From Desulforamulus aeronauticus DSM 10349 (GTDB taxonomy: Bacteria; Bacillota; Desulfotomaculia; Desulfotomaculales; Desulfotomaculaceae), in the NCBI RefSeq assembly GCF_900142375.1, contig NZ_FRAR01000032.1:1-32963 (forward strand): DNA of 32,963 nt, read 5' to 3'. Below the pieces are notes generated by a model. It worked only from the letters and a program-made list of their open reading frames with translations, was not told the origin of the DNA and ran no database searches. The position numbers and the translations under genes were made by a program. Shown in pieces: positions 16,064-25,400 of this stretch. Every line of letters starts with the position of its first letter. Within the stretch, counting starts at the first letter, position 1.

Positions 16064-16600
16064 GTGAAAGTTCAGATCATTAATACTTCCTGGGGTTATG
16101 TTGCCGCAGCCTGGGAAAATGAATTGTTAGCGGGACTAACACTACCGCATACAACGGGTCTGGAAGCGCTCAGTACTCTGGGGGAGTATGTTAAAACAGA
16201 TCTCCTACTTTCCCCGCTGCCAGGTCAACCAGCCGGTCCCGTAGAACAACAGTTAGCAGAACAGGTTGTTCGCTACTTTGCAGGTCAAAGGGTAGCCTTT
16301 GAGATTCCCCTTTCCTGGGCCCGCGTGACCCCTTTCCAACAAAGAGTATTAAAAGTAGTGGCGACCATCCCCTATGGAAAAGCCCTCAGCTACGGGGCCG
16401 TCGCAGCTTTGGTAGGGAACCCCAAGGGCGCCAGGGCAGTAGGTGGTGCAGTGGGTGCCAACCCCTGGCCATTGGTGATTCCTTGTCACCGAGTGTTGGC
16501 CCACAACCAGGGGCTGGGTGGTTTTGGTTCGGGTTTAGGGTGGAAAGAAAAGCTACTGCAATTGGAAAACATAGACTATCGGACAGACAACAGAAAATAA
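16064..16600 (+). CDS. ogt: methylated-DNA-[protein]-cysteine S-methyltransferase
   Basis: A 178-residue O6-alkylguanine-DNA alkyltransferase that removes alkyl groups from guanine in a suicide reaction. The active-site motif VIPCHRV has the acceptor at Cys141. The DNA-binding HTH segment (PYGKALSYGAVAALVG, GARAVGGAV) precedes it, and a helical ribonuclease-like N-terminal domain occupies residues 1-85. The start GTG at 16064 follows GGGAGG (16047-16052); an alternative GTG at 16043 overlaps the preceding stop codon and has no ribosome site. Probably cotranscribed with the EamA gene. Confidence 0.93.
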   Translation: MKVQIINTSWGYVAAAWENELLAGLTLPHTTGLEALSTLGEYVKTDLLLSPLPGQPAGPVEQQLAEQVVRYFAGQRVAFEIPLSWARVTPFQQRVLKVVATIPYGKALSYGAVAALVGNPKGARAVGGAVGANPWPLVIPCHRVLAHNQGLGGFGSGLGWKEKLLQLENIDYRTDNRK

Positions 16601-16642
16601 TCTGTGGTTCAGATTGCCAACAACTACATTTATCTATAGCCT

Positions 16643-16675
16643 AACCTGTGATATCAAATAGTCACAGGTTTCTTA
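16643..16675 (+). terminator. terminator after ogt
   Basis: AACCTGTGA (16643-16651) pairs with TCACAGGTT (16662-16670), followed by TCTTACTTT. Confidence 0.75.
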
Positions 16676-17174
16676 CTTTACTCAAGTTGCGAATTTGACA
16701 AAATCCATACCTTTTATAATCAAAATACACAGGTAGCCCATAGCTTCGTTTTTCACAGTGTCCTGATTTTCTGCCAACCACCAACCGGTCTTTGTTTTGT
16801 TCAGAAATTGTTCAGAGACAGCTGATAAAATAGAAATTAAATAGTTATGGGGAGTGTTCAGAAATGTGCTTAGTAAAAGGGACTCTCTCTTGCTACAAAC
16901 CAAAGATTCTGTAGCCAACCAGAATCACTTTTTTCCGTATTCAATGTATTTACAGAGAAGATATTATTTGAAAAAGATTTATTATAGATTAAATAGCAAA
17001 AAGAGGATATATGAAAAATGAGCGTTGTTGTAAAATACAAAATCAAGTACGTTGTTTTTAGTTCTTGTTTTTTAATATAATTTGGCATTTTGTATTTATA
17101 GTAAGTTATTTATATTGAATAACAAAATATGGAATAACAATTATGCATTATGATGGATCAGATTAAGTTAAGGG
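16676..17174. other. AT-rich intergenic region upstream of the first cyclase
   Basis: About 500 nt without a supportable gene. It holds a direct repeat (GTTCAGAAAT at about 16799 and 16856) and, from 16992, a stretch clearly related to the one upstream of the second cyclase (see 18559). The relationship covers about 200 nt, so the duplication that made the two cyclases included their leaders. Confidence 0.6.
16992..17027 (+). promoter_or_regulatory. shared leader motif, copy A (diverged)
   Basis: AATAGCAAAAAGAGGATAT and then AAAAATGAGCGTTG align with the 41-nt motif at 18559 and 22338. This copy has small gaps and changes. Function unknown; it sits about 210 nt before a diguanylate cyclase start. 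Confidence 0.45.
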
Positions 17175-17204
17175 TTGTTTTTGGTTGTGAGGGGAAGTGT
17201 GGGC

Positions 17205-18104
17205 TTGGACCATTTTAGGATACAAGATTTAATAAATGTAATATCAAAATTTCATAATTTATTTGATATTGTCAGGGTGGTTGATCCTGTTAAAAAGCGG
17301 GTTGTTGACTATGATGAGAGAGGAGAATGTGGACAGGGTTCCATTTGCTATGATTTCTGGAAAACGGGGATGCAATGCAATAATTGTGTTTCCGTAAGAG
17401 CTATGACTGAAAATGATACCTTTATTAAAATTGAATACAATGATAATAAGACATTTTTAGTTATGGCAAGTCCGGTTAAGATTGGCGGAACTAGCTATAT
17501 TGTTGAGATGTTTAAAGATATAACTGACACTGAAGTTATTACTATTTTAAAAGAAAAAGGCATCATGGAAACAAACAGTATTATAGCTGAACTTAATGAA
17601 AAGAGTGTTACAGACGAACTCACTGGCATATATAACCGAAGATATATCAATGAAAAACTTCCAACGGATATTTATAACGCCATGCTTAATCAAAAGGAAC
17701 TCTCTGTTATTATGCTGGACATTGACTACTTCAAGGTGATTAATGACACCCATGGACATATTGTCGGTGATACAGTAATAAAAGAGCTGTGTAAGACAAT
17801 GAAATCAAAAATAAGAAAAAACTATGATTGGATTGCTAGATATGGTGGAGAGGAATTCCTAATCGTATTAATGGATGCAAACCAAGGTGTGGCCTATAAG
17901 ATTTCAGAAAAAATTCGCTTAGCCCTGGCAAATAAACCAATAAAACATAACGACCTTACCATCTGGGTAACAGTAAGTGCCGGCAATTATACCGTAGAAC
18001 CAGGGGTTAAAAATTACCACGAGGTTTTGCAGGCTGTTGATAAAAATTTATATAAGGCGAAAAAAAACGGAAGAAACAGGACGGTTTCTTCCTACTGCTT
18101 GTAG
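17205..18104 (+). CDS. diguanylate cyclase with Cys-rich PAS-like sensor domain (copy A)
   Basis: A protein of about 299 residues that should make cyclic di-GMP from two GTP. The N-terminal ~130 residues look like a PAS-like sensor with the cysteine pattern C-x5-C-x9-C-x2-C (in GECGQGSICYDFWKTG and CNNC), which could bind metal/Fe-S or act as a redox switch. The C-terminal GGDEF domain has DELTGIYNRRY, the metal site MLDIDYFKVIND and an intact active site RYGGEEF. The inhibitory I-site RxxD is KxxD here, so feedback control may be weak. No membrane segment. The likely start is TTG 17205 (or GTG 17199), both after GAGGGGA; the frame stays open upstream to 17175. A diverged tandem duplicate follows at 18765. 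Confidence 0.88.
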   Translation: MDHFRIQDLINVISKFHNLFDIVRVVDPVKKRVVDYDERGECGQGSICYDFWKTGMQCNNCVSVRAMTENDTFIKIEYNDNKTFLVMASPVKIGGTSYIVEMFKDITDTEVITILKEKGIMETNSIIAELNEKSVTDELTGIYNRRYINEKLPTDIYNAMLNQKELSVIMLDIDYFKVINDTHGHIVGDTVIKELCKTMKSKIRKNYDWIARYGGEEFLIVLMDANQGVAYKISEKIRLALANKPIKHNDLTIWVTVSAGNYTVEPGVKNYHEVLQAVDKNLYKAKKNGRNRTVSSYCL

Positions 18105-18150
18105 TTAGTTTTCGTATGGGGATATTTCTTACTGCCACATAGAATAACCA

Positions 18151-18203
18151 GGCCTGTCGCAAAACGTTTATGAGTAAAACGTAAGGCGATAGGCCCTTTT
18201 TTT
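18151..18203 (+). terminator. terminator after cyclase A
   Basis: GGCCTGTCGC pairs with GCGATAGGCC (one G-U), with an inner stem ACGTTT/AAACGT, followed by seven T (18197-18203). Confidence 0.85.
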
Positions 18204-18540
18204 CAAGGAAAAGGCCAGGGGAGAAGGAAGATATCTCCATTTGCAATTCCTTTTGGGTACAGCAAAGCAAGGGAAGGGCCTTCCCCTGTGAAAAAAGTTC
18301 TATTTGGGAATCAGGATGCTTTAGGAATATGCAAATGGCTTCCGCAGCGCTGAGATTGAATCTTGTTGTGGAGTTTGTTGAGGTTAAAGGCCCATGGCTA
18401 GCAACAAGAACTCATTGGCAGGCGTTGTGCCCTATTTATACCGCAACCATAGTATTGACTTGACTTAGCAGGTCTTTTAGAATTTCTAGACCAGAAGGTA
18501 CACTAATGGTTTTAGATGATTTTTTCTGGAATTCGCTCCT
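18204..18540. other. unexplained block between the two cyclases
   Basis: About 340 nt without a convincing gene. Contents: an imperfect inverted repeat CAGGGGAGAAGG / CCTTCCCCTG (about 18213 and 18281); arms TCTTGTTG / CAACAAGA (about 18360 and 18399); a hairpin GGTC-TTTTAGAATTTCTA-GACC near 18469; and an unsupported plus-strand open stretch ending near 18455. The sequence has no counterpart upstream of cyclase A, so it interrupts the tandem duplication and may be an insertion remnant. Confidence 0.4.
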
Positions 18541-18558
18541 TTTTTGACACATAAAGTG

Positions 18559-18599
18559 AATAGCAAAAAAGGGGATGCATAAAAGCAAAATAAGCGTAG
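18559..18599 (+). promoter_or_regulatory. shared 41-nt leader motif, copy B
   Basis: It begins AATAGCAAAAAAGGGGAT and ends AAGCAAAATAAGCGTAG. It matches 34 of 41 positions of 22338-22378 without gaps. Its AATAGCA can pair with TGCTATT about 65 nt downstream, followed by a T run, so a folded leader or attenuator is possible. Found upstream of a cyclase here and of the adhesin at 22338. Confidence 0.5.
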
Positions 18600-18764
18600 T
18601 TATAAATACGAAAATCGAGTATGCTATTTTTTAATCTATTTTTAAAATGGTTTGAAATCTATATTTATATTGATATTTAGCTATTGATAACGTCTAGCAT
18701 AGATAGTACAATCATGGATTGGCTTGAGTGGAGGTTGTTTTTCTGGCGGAAAGGAAGTGTGAGT

Positions 18765-19664
18765 TTGGATCATCTTGAGATACAAGATGTAATAAATGTA
18801 ATGTCAAAATTCCAGAAACTGTTTGATATTATTAGGGTTGTTGATCCGGTTAAAAAGCGGGTTGTTGACTATAAGGAGATGACAGAATGTGGTCAGGGGT
18901 CTATTTGCTATGATTTCTGGAAAACCGGGGTGCAATGTAACAACTGTGTATCTGCCAGAGCTATGAACGAAAATGATACCTTTATAAAAGTTGAATGCAA
19001 TGATGGTAAGTTATTTCTGATTATTGCCAGTCCGATTAAACTTGGAGAAGATAATTATGTTGTTGAGATGCTTAAGGATATAACGGAAACAGGAGCTATC
19101 ACTATTTTAAAAGAAAAAGGCATAAAAGAAACAAATAATATTATAGCAGAGCTTAATGAAAAGAGTGTTACCGATGAGCTAACCGGTATGTATAACCGAA
19201 GATATATAAATGAAAGACTTCCGGCAGATATCTATACTGCCATACTCAATCAGAAGAAACTTTCTGTTATTATGCTGGACATTGACTACTTCAAAGAGAT
19301 TAATGACAACCATGGACATATTGTCGGTGATACCGTGATAAAAGAGTTGTGTAAGACAATGGAATCAAAAATAAGGAAAAATTATGATTGGGTTGCCAGA
19401 TATGGTGGAGAGGAATTCCTAATCGTATTAATGGATGCAAATCAAGATGTGGCCTATAAGATTTCAGAAAAAATTCGCTTGGCTCTGGCAAATAAGCCAA
19501 TAAAACATAATGACCTGACCATCTGGGTAACAGTAAGTGTCGGCAATTACACCCTAGAACCAGGAATCAAAAATTACCACGAAGTTTTGCAGGCTGTGGA
19601 CAGGAATTTATATCAGGCGAAAAAAAACGGCAGAAACAGGACCGTTTCTTCCCACATAGAGTAA
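18765..19664 (+). CDS. diguanylate cyclase with Cys-rich PAS-like sensor domain (copy B)
   Basis: A paralogue of the preceding cyclase, with about 46 differences in roughly 297 aligned residues (about 85% identity); the GGDEF half is the more conserved. The cysteine pattern C-x5-C-x9-C-x2-C, the metal site MLDIDYFKEIND, RYGGEEF and the degenerate I-site (KNYD) are all kept, so it is predicted active and to sense the same kind of signal. The likely start is TTG 18765 (or GTG 18759) after AAAGGAAG; the frame stays open upstream to 18684, including an ATG at 18714 without a ribosome site. Changes concentrate in the sensor (e.g. GGTSY versus GEDNY), which may have shifted its tuning. Confidence 0.88.
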   Translation: MDHLEIQDVINVMSKFQKLFDIIRVVDPVKKRVVDYKEMTECGQGSICYDFWKTGVQCNNCVSARAMNENDTFIKVECNDGKLFLIIASPIKLGEDNYVVEMLKDITETGAITILKEKGIKETNNIIAELNEKSVTDELTGMYNRRYINERLPADIYTAILNQKKLSVIMLDIDYFKEINDNHGHIVGDTVIKELCKTMESKIRKNYDWVARYGGEEFLIVLMDANQDVAYKISEKIRLALANKPIKHNDLTIWVTVSVGNYTLEPGIKNYHEVLQAVDRNLYQAKKNGRNRTVSSHIE

Positions 19665-19666
19665 CG

Positions 19667-19712
19667 GAGGCAACTCGTGCTAGGAGCTATCGTTTTTAGC
19701 AAGAGTTGCCTC
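19667..19712 (+). terminator. stem-loop terminator after cyclase B
   Basis: GAGGCAACTC (19667-19676) pairs with GAGTTGCCTC (19703-19712), starting 3 nt after the stop codon. The tail (TGCTCTAG) is not strongly T-rich. Confidence 0.55.
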
Positions 19713-19895
19713 TGCTCTAGAAATTTCTCCTTGCTTGGCGGTAATTATGTCAAACCAGTAACATTTGACTTACATTTTTCAGGGTAAGGAAGCTTTTATT
19801 GCAAACTGTTATATAGTATCACTAGCAGGTTTTCTAGGATAACGATGGCAGCTACCCCTGGGGTGAGATTTTACATAACGGAGAGAGGTACGGAA

Positions 19896-22304
19896 GTGCA
19901 ATATTTTTATGAGCTGGTAAAAAGTCAAGCTGGGTTTCCCTTTAAAGCATTTATTCACAGCGTCGATAGACTTAAAATGCGCTGGCATAATGAGCTGGAG
20001 ATTATCTTGGTCTTGCAGGGTTCTATTCAAGTAAGGATAGGAAACGAACCATATGTACTGCATGAAAATGACCTACTTTTAATCAATAGCAATGAAATCC
20101 ATAGCATTGGCAGAACCAGCCATGACAACATATTATTGGTCTTACAGATTAATCCCGATTACTATTCCTTTTACCATTCAAAATTCAACAAAATGATTTT
20201 CAATTGCAAATCCTTTCTTTTTAAAGGCGAGGAGCAAGAAAGGTTTGATTTGGTTAGACATTATTTAGCAAAAGTAATCTGGGAATTGGATAAAAAGAAA
20301 ACAGGCTACCAATTTATCGTGGGCAGTGAGATACACTTATTGGCAGCTTGTTTAGTGAAGCATTTTGAGTATTCGTTGCTGGAAGATGAACAAGCGATGA
20401 ATGTCAATAAAGATATTGGCAGAATAAAAAGTATTTTAAAATACATTGAAGAAAATTCAGGCAGGCAAGTATCCCTTAAGGAAATAGCCGATCACCATCA
20501 GATTAACCAATACTATTTATCTCACTTTATTAAAAAGAAAATGGGGATGTCCTTTCAAGAATATTTAAACTATATACGGTTAGATAAAGCGATTAATCTT
20601 TTGCTCAGCAGTAACAAGCTAATCACAGAGATATCCTATGCCAGCGGGTTTCCAAGTATCAAATCCTTTAACAGAAGGTTCAAAAACATGTACGGATGTT
20701 CCCCTACGGAATATAAAAAAGCAAATACCCGTAAATTTCACGATAGGCACCAATTAGGTGAAGAGTATATTGCCAAAAGGGGCAAAACCTACCTGGATGT
20801 CGATAGAAGTACCATCTTTAAAAGGCTTTTTACGTATTTAAAGCTCCCAGATTCCGGAATGCCAAATGCTTTTAGGCAAGCAAGAATTTCGATTGATGCA
20901 CAAAGGAAAGGCAGACCGTATCAACCCTATTGGAAAAAACTAATTACCTATACCAGGGCTTCGGAAGGGTTAAGAAAAGGCTGGCAAAACCAGCTTACGG
21001 AACTGCAAAGGGAAATTGGTTTTGAATACATTCGGTTCCACGGTATTTTTTCCGACGATATGATGGTATGCAACGTAGAGGAAGGCGGCAAGGGTACCTA
21101 CAACTGGTCTTATGTAGATGAACTTTTTGACTTTTTTCAGGAAGTAAAGATTAAGCCCTTTATAGAGTTGGGAACCAAATCGCAACAAAGGGACTTACAG
21201 TCTTGGTTGAACTTGGTGACCGCCTTTTTAAAGCACTGTATCAACAGATACGGCGTAAAGGAAGTAGAAACCTGGTATTTTGAAGTGTGGAATGAATCGG
21301 AAGCGGGAGTTGCTTTTTGGCTGGGCGGAAAAGAGTCCTATTTTTCCTTCTATAAACAAACAATGCTGGCTGTTAAAGCGGTTGCCGACAGATGTAAAGT
21401 GGGTGGTCCCGCTATTTCCTATCAAAACCCTGTGCCGGGGAGTTGGTTGGCGGATTTTTTAGCTTATTGCAGCCAAAATAGCCTAGCATTGGATTTTGTT
21501 GCCTTACATATCCATCCGGAATGTTATACAAGTTTTGATAAGAATCTCACCTATGACACTTTAAACTCAATCCATAAGAAAATAAAAGAGTTGTTAGACC
21601 ACCAACCGGAAGTCCACATCACGGAATGGAATACCTCAGCCTTTAGCCGCAACCTGATTCATGATACCTGTTTTGTCAGCACCTATATTATCAGCAATGT
21701 TGTCAAATGTCTGGGAAAAACCCACTCCCTGGGCTATTGGACCTTTACCGATATTAATGAAGCCTACCAGGCCGGTATCTCTGCCTTTCACGGGGGTTTT
21801 GGCCTAATGAATCAACAAGGGCTGAAAAAGGCATCCTATTTTGCTTACTATCTGCTGGGCAAATTGGGCGAAGAAATTATGCAGCAAGATGATGACTACA
21901 TCGTCACGAAAAAAGATGAAGCTGTGCAAATTCTGATGTATAATTATGCTTATTTTGATGAGTTGTTTCTCCAGGGAGATACCTCCGCGCTGACCCATCA
22001 AGAGAGGTATCTGGTGTTTGAAGCAAAGCCGGCCAAGGAAATCGCGCTGACAATCAGTGGGCTGGCAGGCCATTATAAAATCACCCGGTACTCCTTAAAT
22101 CGAGAGCATGGCTCGGTCTTTGACGCCTGGGTAAGAATGGGGGCACCGGAGCATATGACCCAGGAAGAATTAAGCTACCTGAAAGGGAAAGTGCATCCAC
22201 AAGTGTCGGTGGCTTACCTGGAGTTAACGGGAGATTATCAAGCAAAGCTAGCGGTGCCGGTGCACGGCGTTGAGTTAATCACAGTTGAAAAGCTAGTAAT
22301 CTAA
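19896..22304 (+). CDS. AraC-family regulator fused to a GH39 glycoside hydrolase
   Basis: An 802-residue, apparently cytoplasmic protein. Residues about 1-150 form an AraC-type cupin sensor (MRWHNELEIILVLQGSIQVR). About 170-270 hold two AraC HTH motifs (VSLKEIADHHQINQYYLSHF and ITEISYASGFPSIKSFNRRF). About 310-700 form a GH39 beta-xylosidase-like barrel with both catalytic glutamates, Glu467 in EVWNESE (acid/base) and Glu577 in HITEWNTS (nucleophile). No signal peptide, so it would act inside the cell. GH39-AraC fusions are known in Firmicutes. The GTG at 19896 is chosen because GGAGAGAGG lies 7 nt upstream and the cupin begins there; an in-frame ATG at 19845 is possible. No sugar transporter is adjacent, so its target genes are unclear. 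Confidence 0.88.
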   Translation: MQYFYELVKSQAGFPFKAFIHSVDRLKMRWHNELEIILVLQGSIQVRIGNEPYVLHENDLLLINSNEIHSIGRTSHDNILLVLQINPDYYSFYHSKFNKMIFNCKSFLFKGEEQERFDLVRHYLAKVIWELDKKKTGYQFIVGSEIHLLAACLVKHFEYSLLEDEQAMNVNKDIGRIKSILKYIEENSGRQVSLKEIADHHQINQYYLSHFIKKKMGMSFQEYLNYIRLDKAINLLLSSNKLITEISYASGFPSIKSFNRRFKNMYGCSPTEYKKANTRKFHDRHQLGEEYIAKRGKTYLDVDRSTIFKRLFTYLKLPDSGMPNAFRQARISIDAQRKGRPYQPYWKKLITYTRASEGLRKGWQNQLTELQREIGFEYIRFHGIFSDDMMVCNVEEGGKGTYNWSYVDELFDFFQEVKIKPFIELGTKSQQRDLQSWLNLVTAFLKHCINRYGVKEVETWYFEVWNESEAGVAFWLGGKESYFSFYKQTMLAVKAVADRCKVGGPAISYQNPVPGSWLADFLAYCSQNSLALDFVALHIHPECYTSFDKNLTYDTLNSIHKKIKELLDHQPEVHITEWNTSAFSRNLIHDTCFVSTYIISNVVKCLGKTHSLGYWTFTDINEAYQAGISAFHGGFGLMNQQGLKKASYFAYYLLGKLGEEIMQQDDDYIVTKKDEAVQILMYNYAYFDELFLQGDTSALTHQERYLVFEAKPAKEIALTISGLAGHYKITRYSLNREHGSVFDAWVRMGAPEHMTQEELSYLKGKVHPQVSVAYLELTGDYQAKLAVPVHGVELITVEKLVI

Positions 22305-22306
22305 TT

Positions 22307-22331
22307 TTAGTGCATCTAGGGGTGCACTAAT
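22307..22331 (+). terminator. stem-loop after the AraC-GH39 gene
   Basis: TTAGTGCA / TGCACTAA with loop TCTAGGGG, followed by TTTAAAA. A weak terminator candidate. Confidence 0.55.
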
Positions 22332-22337
22332 TTAAAA

Positions 22338-22378
22338 AATAGCAAAATAGGGGGTGAAAATAAGCAAAATAGGCCTAG
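22338..22378 (+). promoter_or_regulatory. shared 41-nt leader motif, copy C
   Basis: It begins AATAGCAAAATAGGGGGT and ends AAGCAAAATAGGCCTAG, 34/41 identical to 18559-18599. It sits 120 nt before the adhesin start. The part after it does not resemble the cyclase leaders, so the shared unit is short and probably a regulatory site. Confidence 0.5.
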
Positions 22379-22497
22379 AAATGGAAAAGTGTAATTCCAT
22401 AAACTTTACGGGAAGGGAACTAATCAATTAATTAAAGAATTCAGGATTCTAAAGGGGGGAGGTAATTTGCACTACCAATCGAAAGGGGAGGCGTATA

Positions 22498-25400
22498 GTG
22501 GGAAGTTTCCGTAAAAAAAGTAAATACAGAGTTATGCTAATGAGTTTAATGCTAGTTTTATCTCTACTCATCCAGACAGCAATACCTGTGACTGCTGGTT
22601 ACGCTAATGCCAGTGACATGGCACAGGCGGAGAGTGGGATTTCAGCGGATGCTGGCGGCACGTCGGCGGGCGAAAGTGAAGGGACAGCGGCTGAAGGAAC
22701 GACAGGCTCCACTGGCGAGGTAAGTCAGCCAACGGAGGGCGAGACCGCACCAGAGGCTGGAGAAGTGCCCACCGGCGAAGATGAAACAGCACCGGCTGAA
22801 GGAACAACAGACTCCACCGACGAGGTAAGCCAGCCGACGGAGGGTGAGAATTCAGCGGAGGTTGGAGAAGTACCCACCGATGAAAGTGGAACAGCCCCGA
22901 CTGAAGGAACGACCGACCCCAACGGTGAGGTAACATCACCCGGAGAGAAGGAGAATCCACCGGTAGCCGGAGAAGTGCCAGCGGGCGAAGGTGAAGCAAC
23001 ACCGGATGAAGGAACAACAGAGGAATCCGGTACTATAACCCAGCCCGAGGAGAAGGAAGTACCTCAGGAGTTACCACCCCTTCTTGTGCCGCCGCTGCAG
23101 ATGCTCATGTCAGGGGACCCGGATAAAACCTCTGTGCTTACCAACCTTGTAGTAACCGTCAAACAGGGAGGAAAAGAAATTCCGGAGGGTAACATTTTAA
23201 ACAATACCGATGATGTCATAGTGGAAATCTCCTTTGGAGTGCCGGTTGAGGGCGATGATCCAACCCCGCCCAACCCGGTCCAAAAAGGTGATACCGCGAC
23301 TTTTAATATAAGCAATGCTTTCACGGTATTTTTAGGTACCAATATTCCCTTAAAAACGGATGATGGTATACTGGTTGGTCATGTCAATTTTGAAACTCAT
23401 CCTGTGACCAAAATGTTGGTTGCTGAGGTTACCTTTGATGGGCAAGACGATGTTTTTGATGGAACATCCAATACAGTAACAGGGAAGTTCCGTGCAACCC
23501 TTAAATATGATAACAGTGGTGCTGGTGGCAGCGAGGGTGACCATGTTATAACAATTCTCGAAAAAACATATACCGTTAAGGTACCTCCTGCCAAATTAGA
23601 CTATAATGTGACAAAATCAGGTACAGTCGATTTAGATACCAAGAGCATTGAATGGACGGTAACTATTTCCGCCACAAAAGATGGTGAAAACATCGATTTA
23701 GACGGTTATCAATTCTTTGATGATCTGAGCACAGTGGGGGATTATATCAACGGTTCCTTTAAGGTGGATGATGTTTCCGCAACACCTTCGGTGAACGACA
23801 ACAAGATTCGTCATGTCTTTCTTGTAGGCTCAAACGCCCCCCAAAAGATTACTTTCAAAACCAAGATACCCGATAATTGGACTACTTCTGAGCGGACAGT
23901 AATCAATAAGGCAGAGCTTCGGGATAAAGATGACAATATCCTTAAAGAGGGGCAAATAGGTGTTCCGGTTACCCCGCAATGGATTACAAAGAGTGGCGAG
24001 TCGAGCGACAAAGGCAGCAGCGGCGTTTATGACCCCAAAAACCGTACCATCACCTGGACGATAACAGCCAATCAGTATGGGGCAACTCTAAATGGGGTTG
24101 TAATAACCGATTTGTTGAAGGATGGGTTAACCCTGAAGTCAGCAGGCTGGCAGGCTTGGGATGGCACAGCCTGGGGAACAGCAACCCCGATCACCCCAAA
24201 TGCCAGTGGCGAATATGCCCTTGGTACCATCAATTCAAAAATCCTGCTCACCATCGTAACGAACGTACCTGATGAAGATCAAACCACGGGTACAAAAACC
24301 TACAAAAATTCTGCGCAGATCCGCTGGGATGGTTTGTCAGGCTCCGGCCCCGGTACGGGTGATATCGGTGTTGGTATCGGATATAATGCCATTACAAAAT
24401 CAGGCGTGCTAAACAAGTCAGCCCGTACGATTAAGTGGACCGTCACGGTTGACGCTAAAAAGCAGCCTATTCCCGATTTTAAGGTCTATGATCTGCTCGT
24501 TTATGGAGACAAAGATAGCGGGTTTGATATCACAAAGGTAACGGGAATTCCCAGCGGCATCAACACTGCTGACTTAACACCCCAGTATAACCAAAAGTAT
24601 GTCGACGGCAGTTTTGTAGGAACGGGACTCACTGTAACGCTTCATCCGATTAGGCAGGGTGGCGAGCAAGTTGCCGACCTGCTAGAAATCACAGGCTTAT
24701 CAACAGCCGACCCCAATACCTTTACCTTTGACAGTCTGGTGGTTAACCCGGATATCTTTGCCGGTAACAAAACATCTCAAGTACGAAATACTGCTGTACT
24801 TTTCAGCGCCAATGCCAAGCTGAATCAGGCATCGGGATCTGTCTCGTACAATAGTAATATGTTCAAGGAGATGCTCAAGCGGGAAGCCATGGCTAATCCT
24901 GCGGCCGGAGTGAATAGCCTTGTTACAACAAATGCGGCTGAAGGCTTCGACTATTTTGATAAGTCGGTAATTTTCCATCTGAGCATCAATGCCAATGGCA
25001 TCAATTTCAGTAGTGCGGAGAATGCGGCAGGAGCCAATCTCGGCAAGGTAACTGTCACCGATACCCTGCCGAATGGCTGGGAGTTTGCGGAGATCATCCC
25101 AGGAGCGGATTATCTGATCTTTGAAGGAAGCGCAAACGGCAACAGTGGCTCAGTTAGGGCCACCGATACCACACCGGATACCGTGCCGGAGTTGACAGCC
25201 GATTTCAGCGGCAGAACAGCTACCTTTACCTTTGATCCACTGGCTAAGCCCTATGTGATCTTGATTAAGGCAAAGCCCAACGCTGATACCCTGGCTAAAT
25301 ACTTTAACGACAATAAGACAACGACAGAAACCAACAGTCTGTCCTTGCAGGCCGAAAACTGGACTCCAGGCGTGAGTGTTTTCCGGGATGTTTCCATCAA

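Noticed and set aside
18328-18455. Short coding frame in the block between the cyclases
   Set aside because: No ribosome site and no recognisable product. The composition does not look coding.
16992-18640. c-di-GMP riboswitch in the cyclase leaders
   Set aside because: The shared leaders show neither GEMM-I nor c-di-GMP-II core sequences.
22604-23017. Long minus-strand frames over the adhesin repeats
   Set aside because: Products of the biased Glu/Thr/Pro codons on the other strand. They lack start signals and look like low-complexity translation.
22690-23070. CRISPR array
   Set aside because: The repeats are in-frame 105-bp protein-coding units without spacers. No CRISPR or cas gene was seen anywhere in the window.
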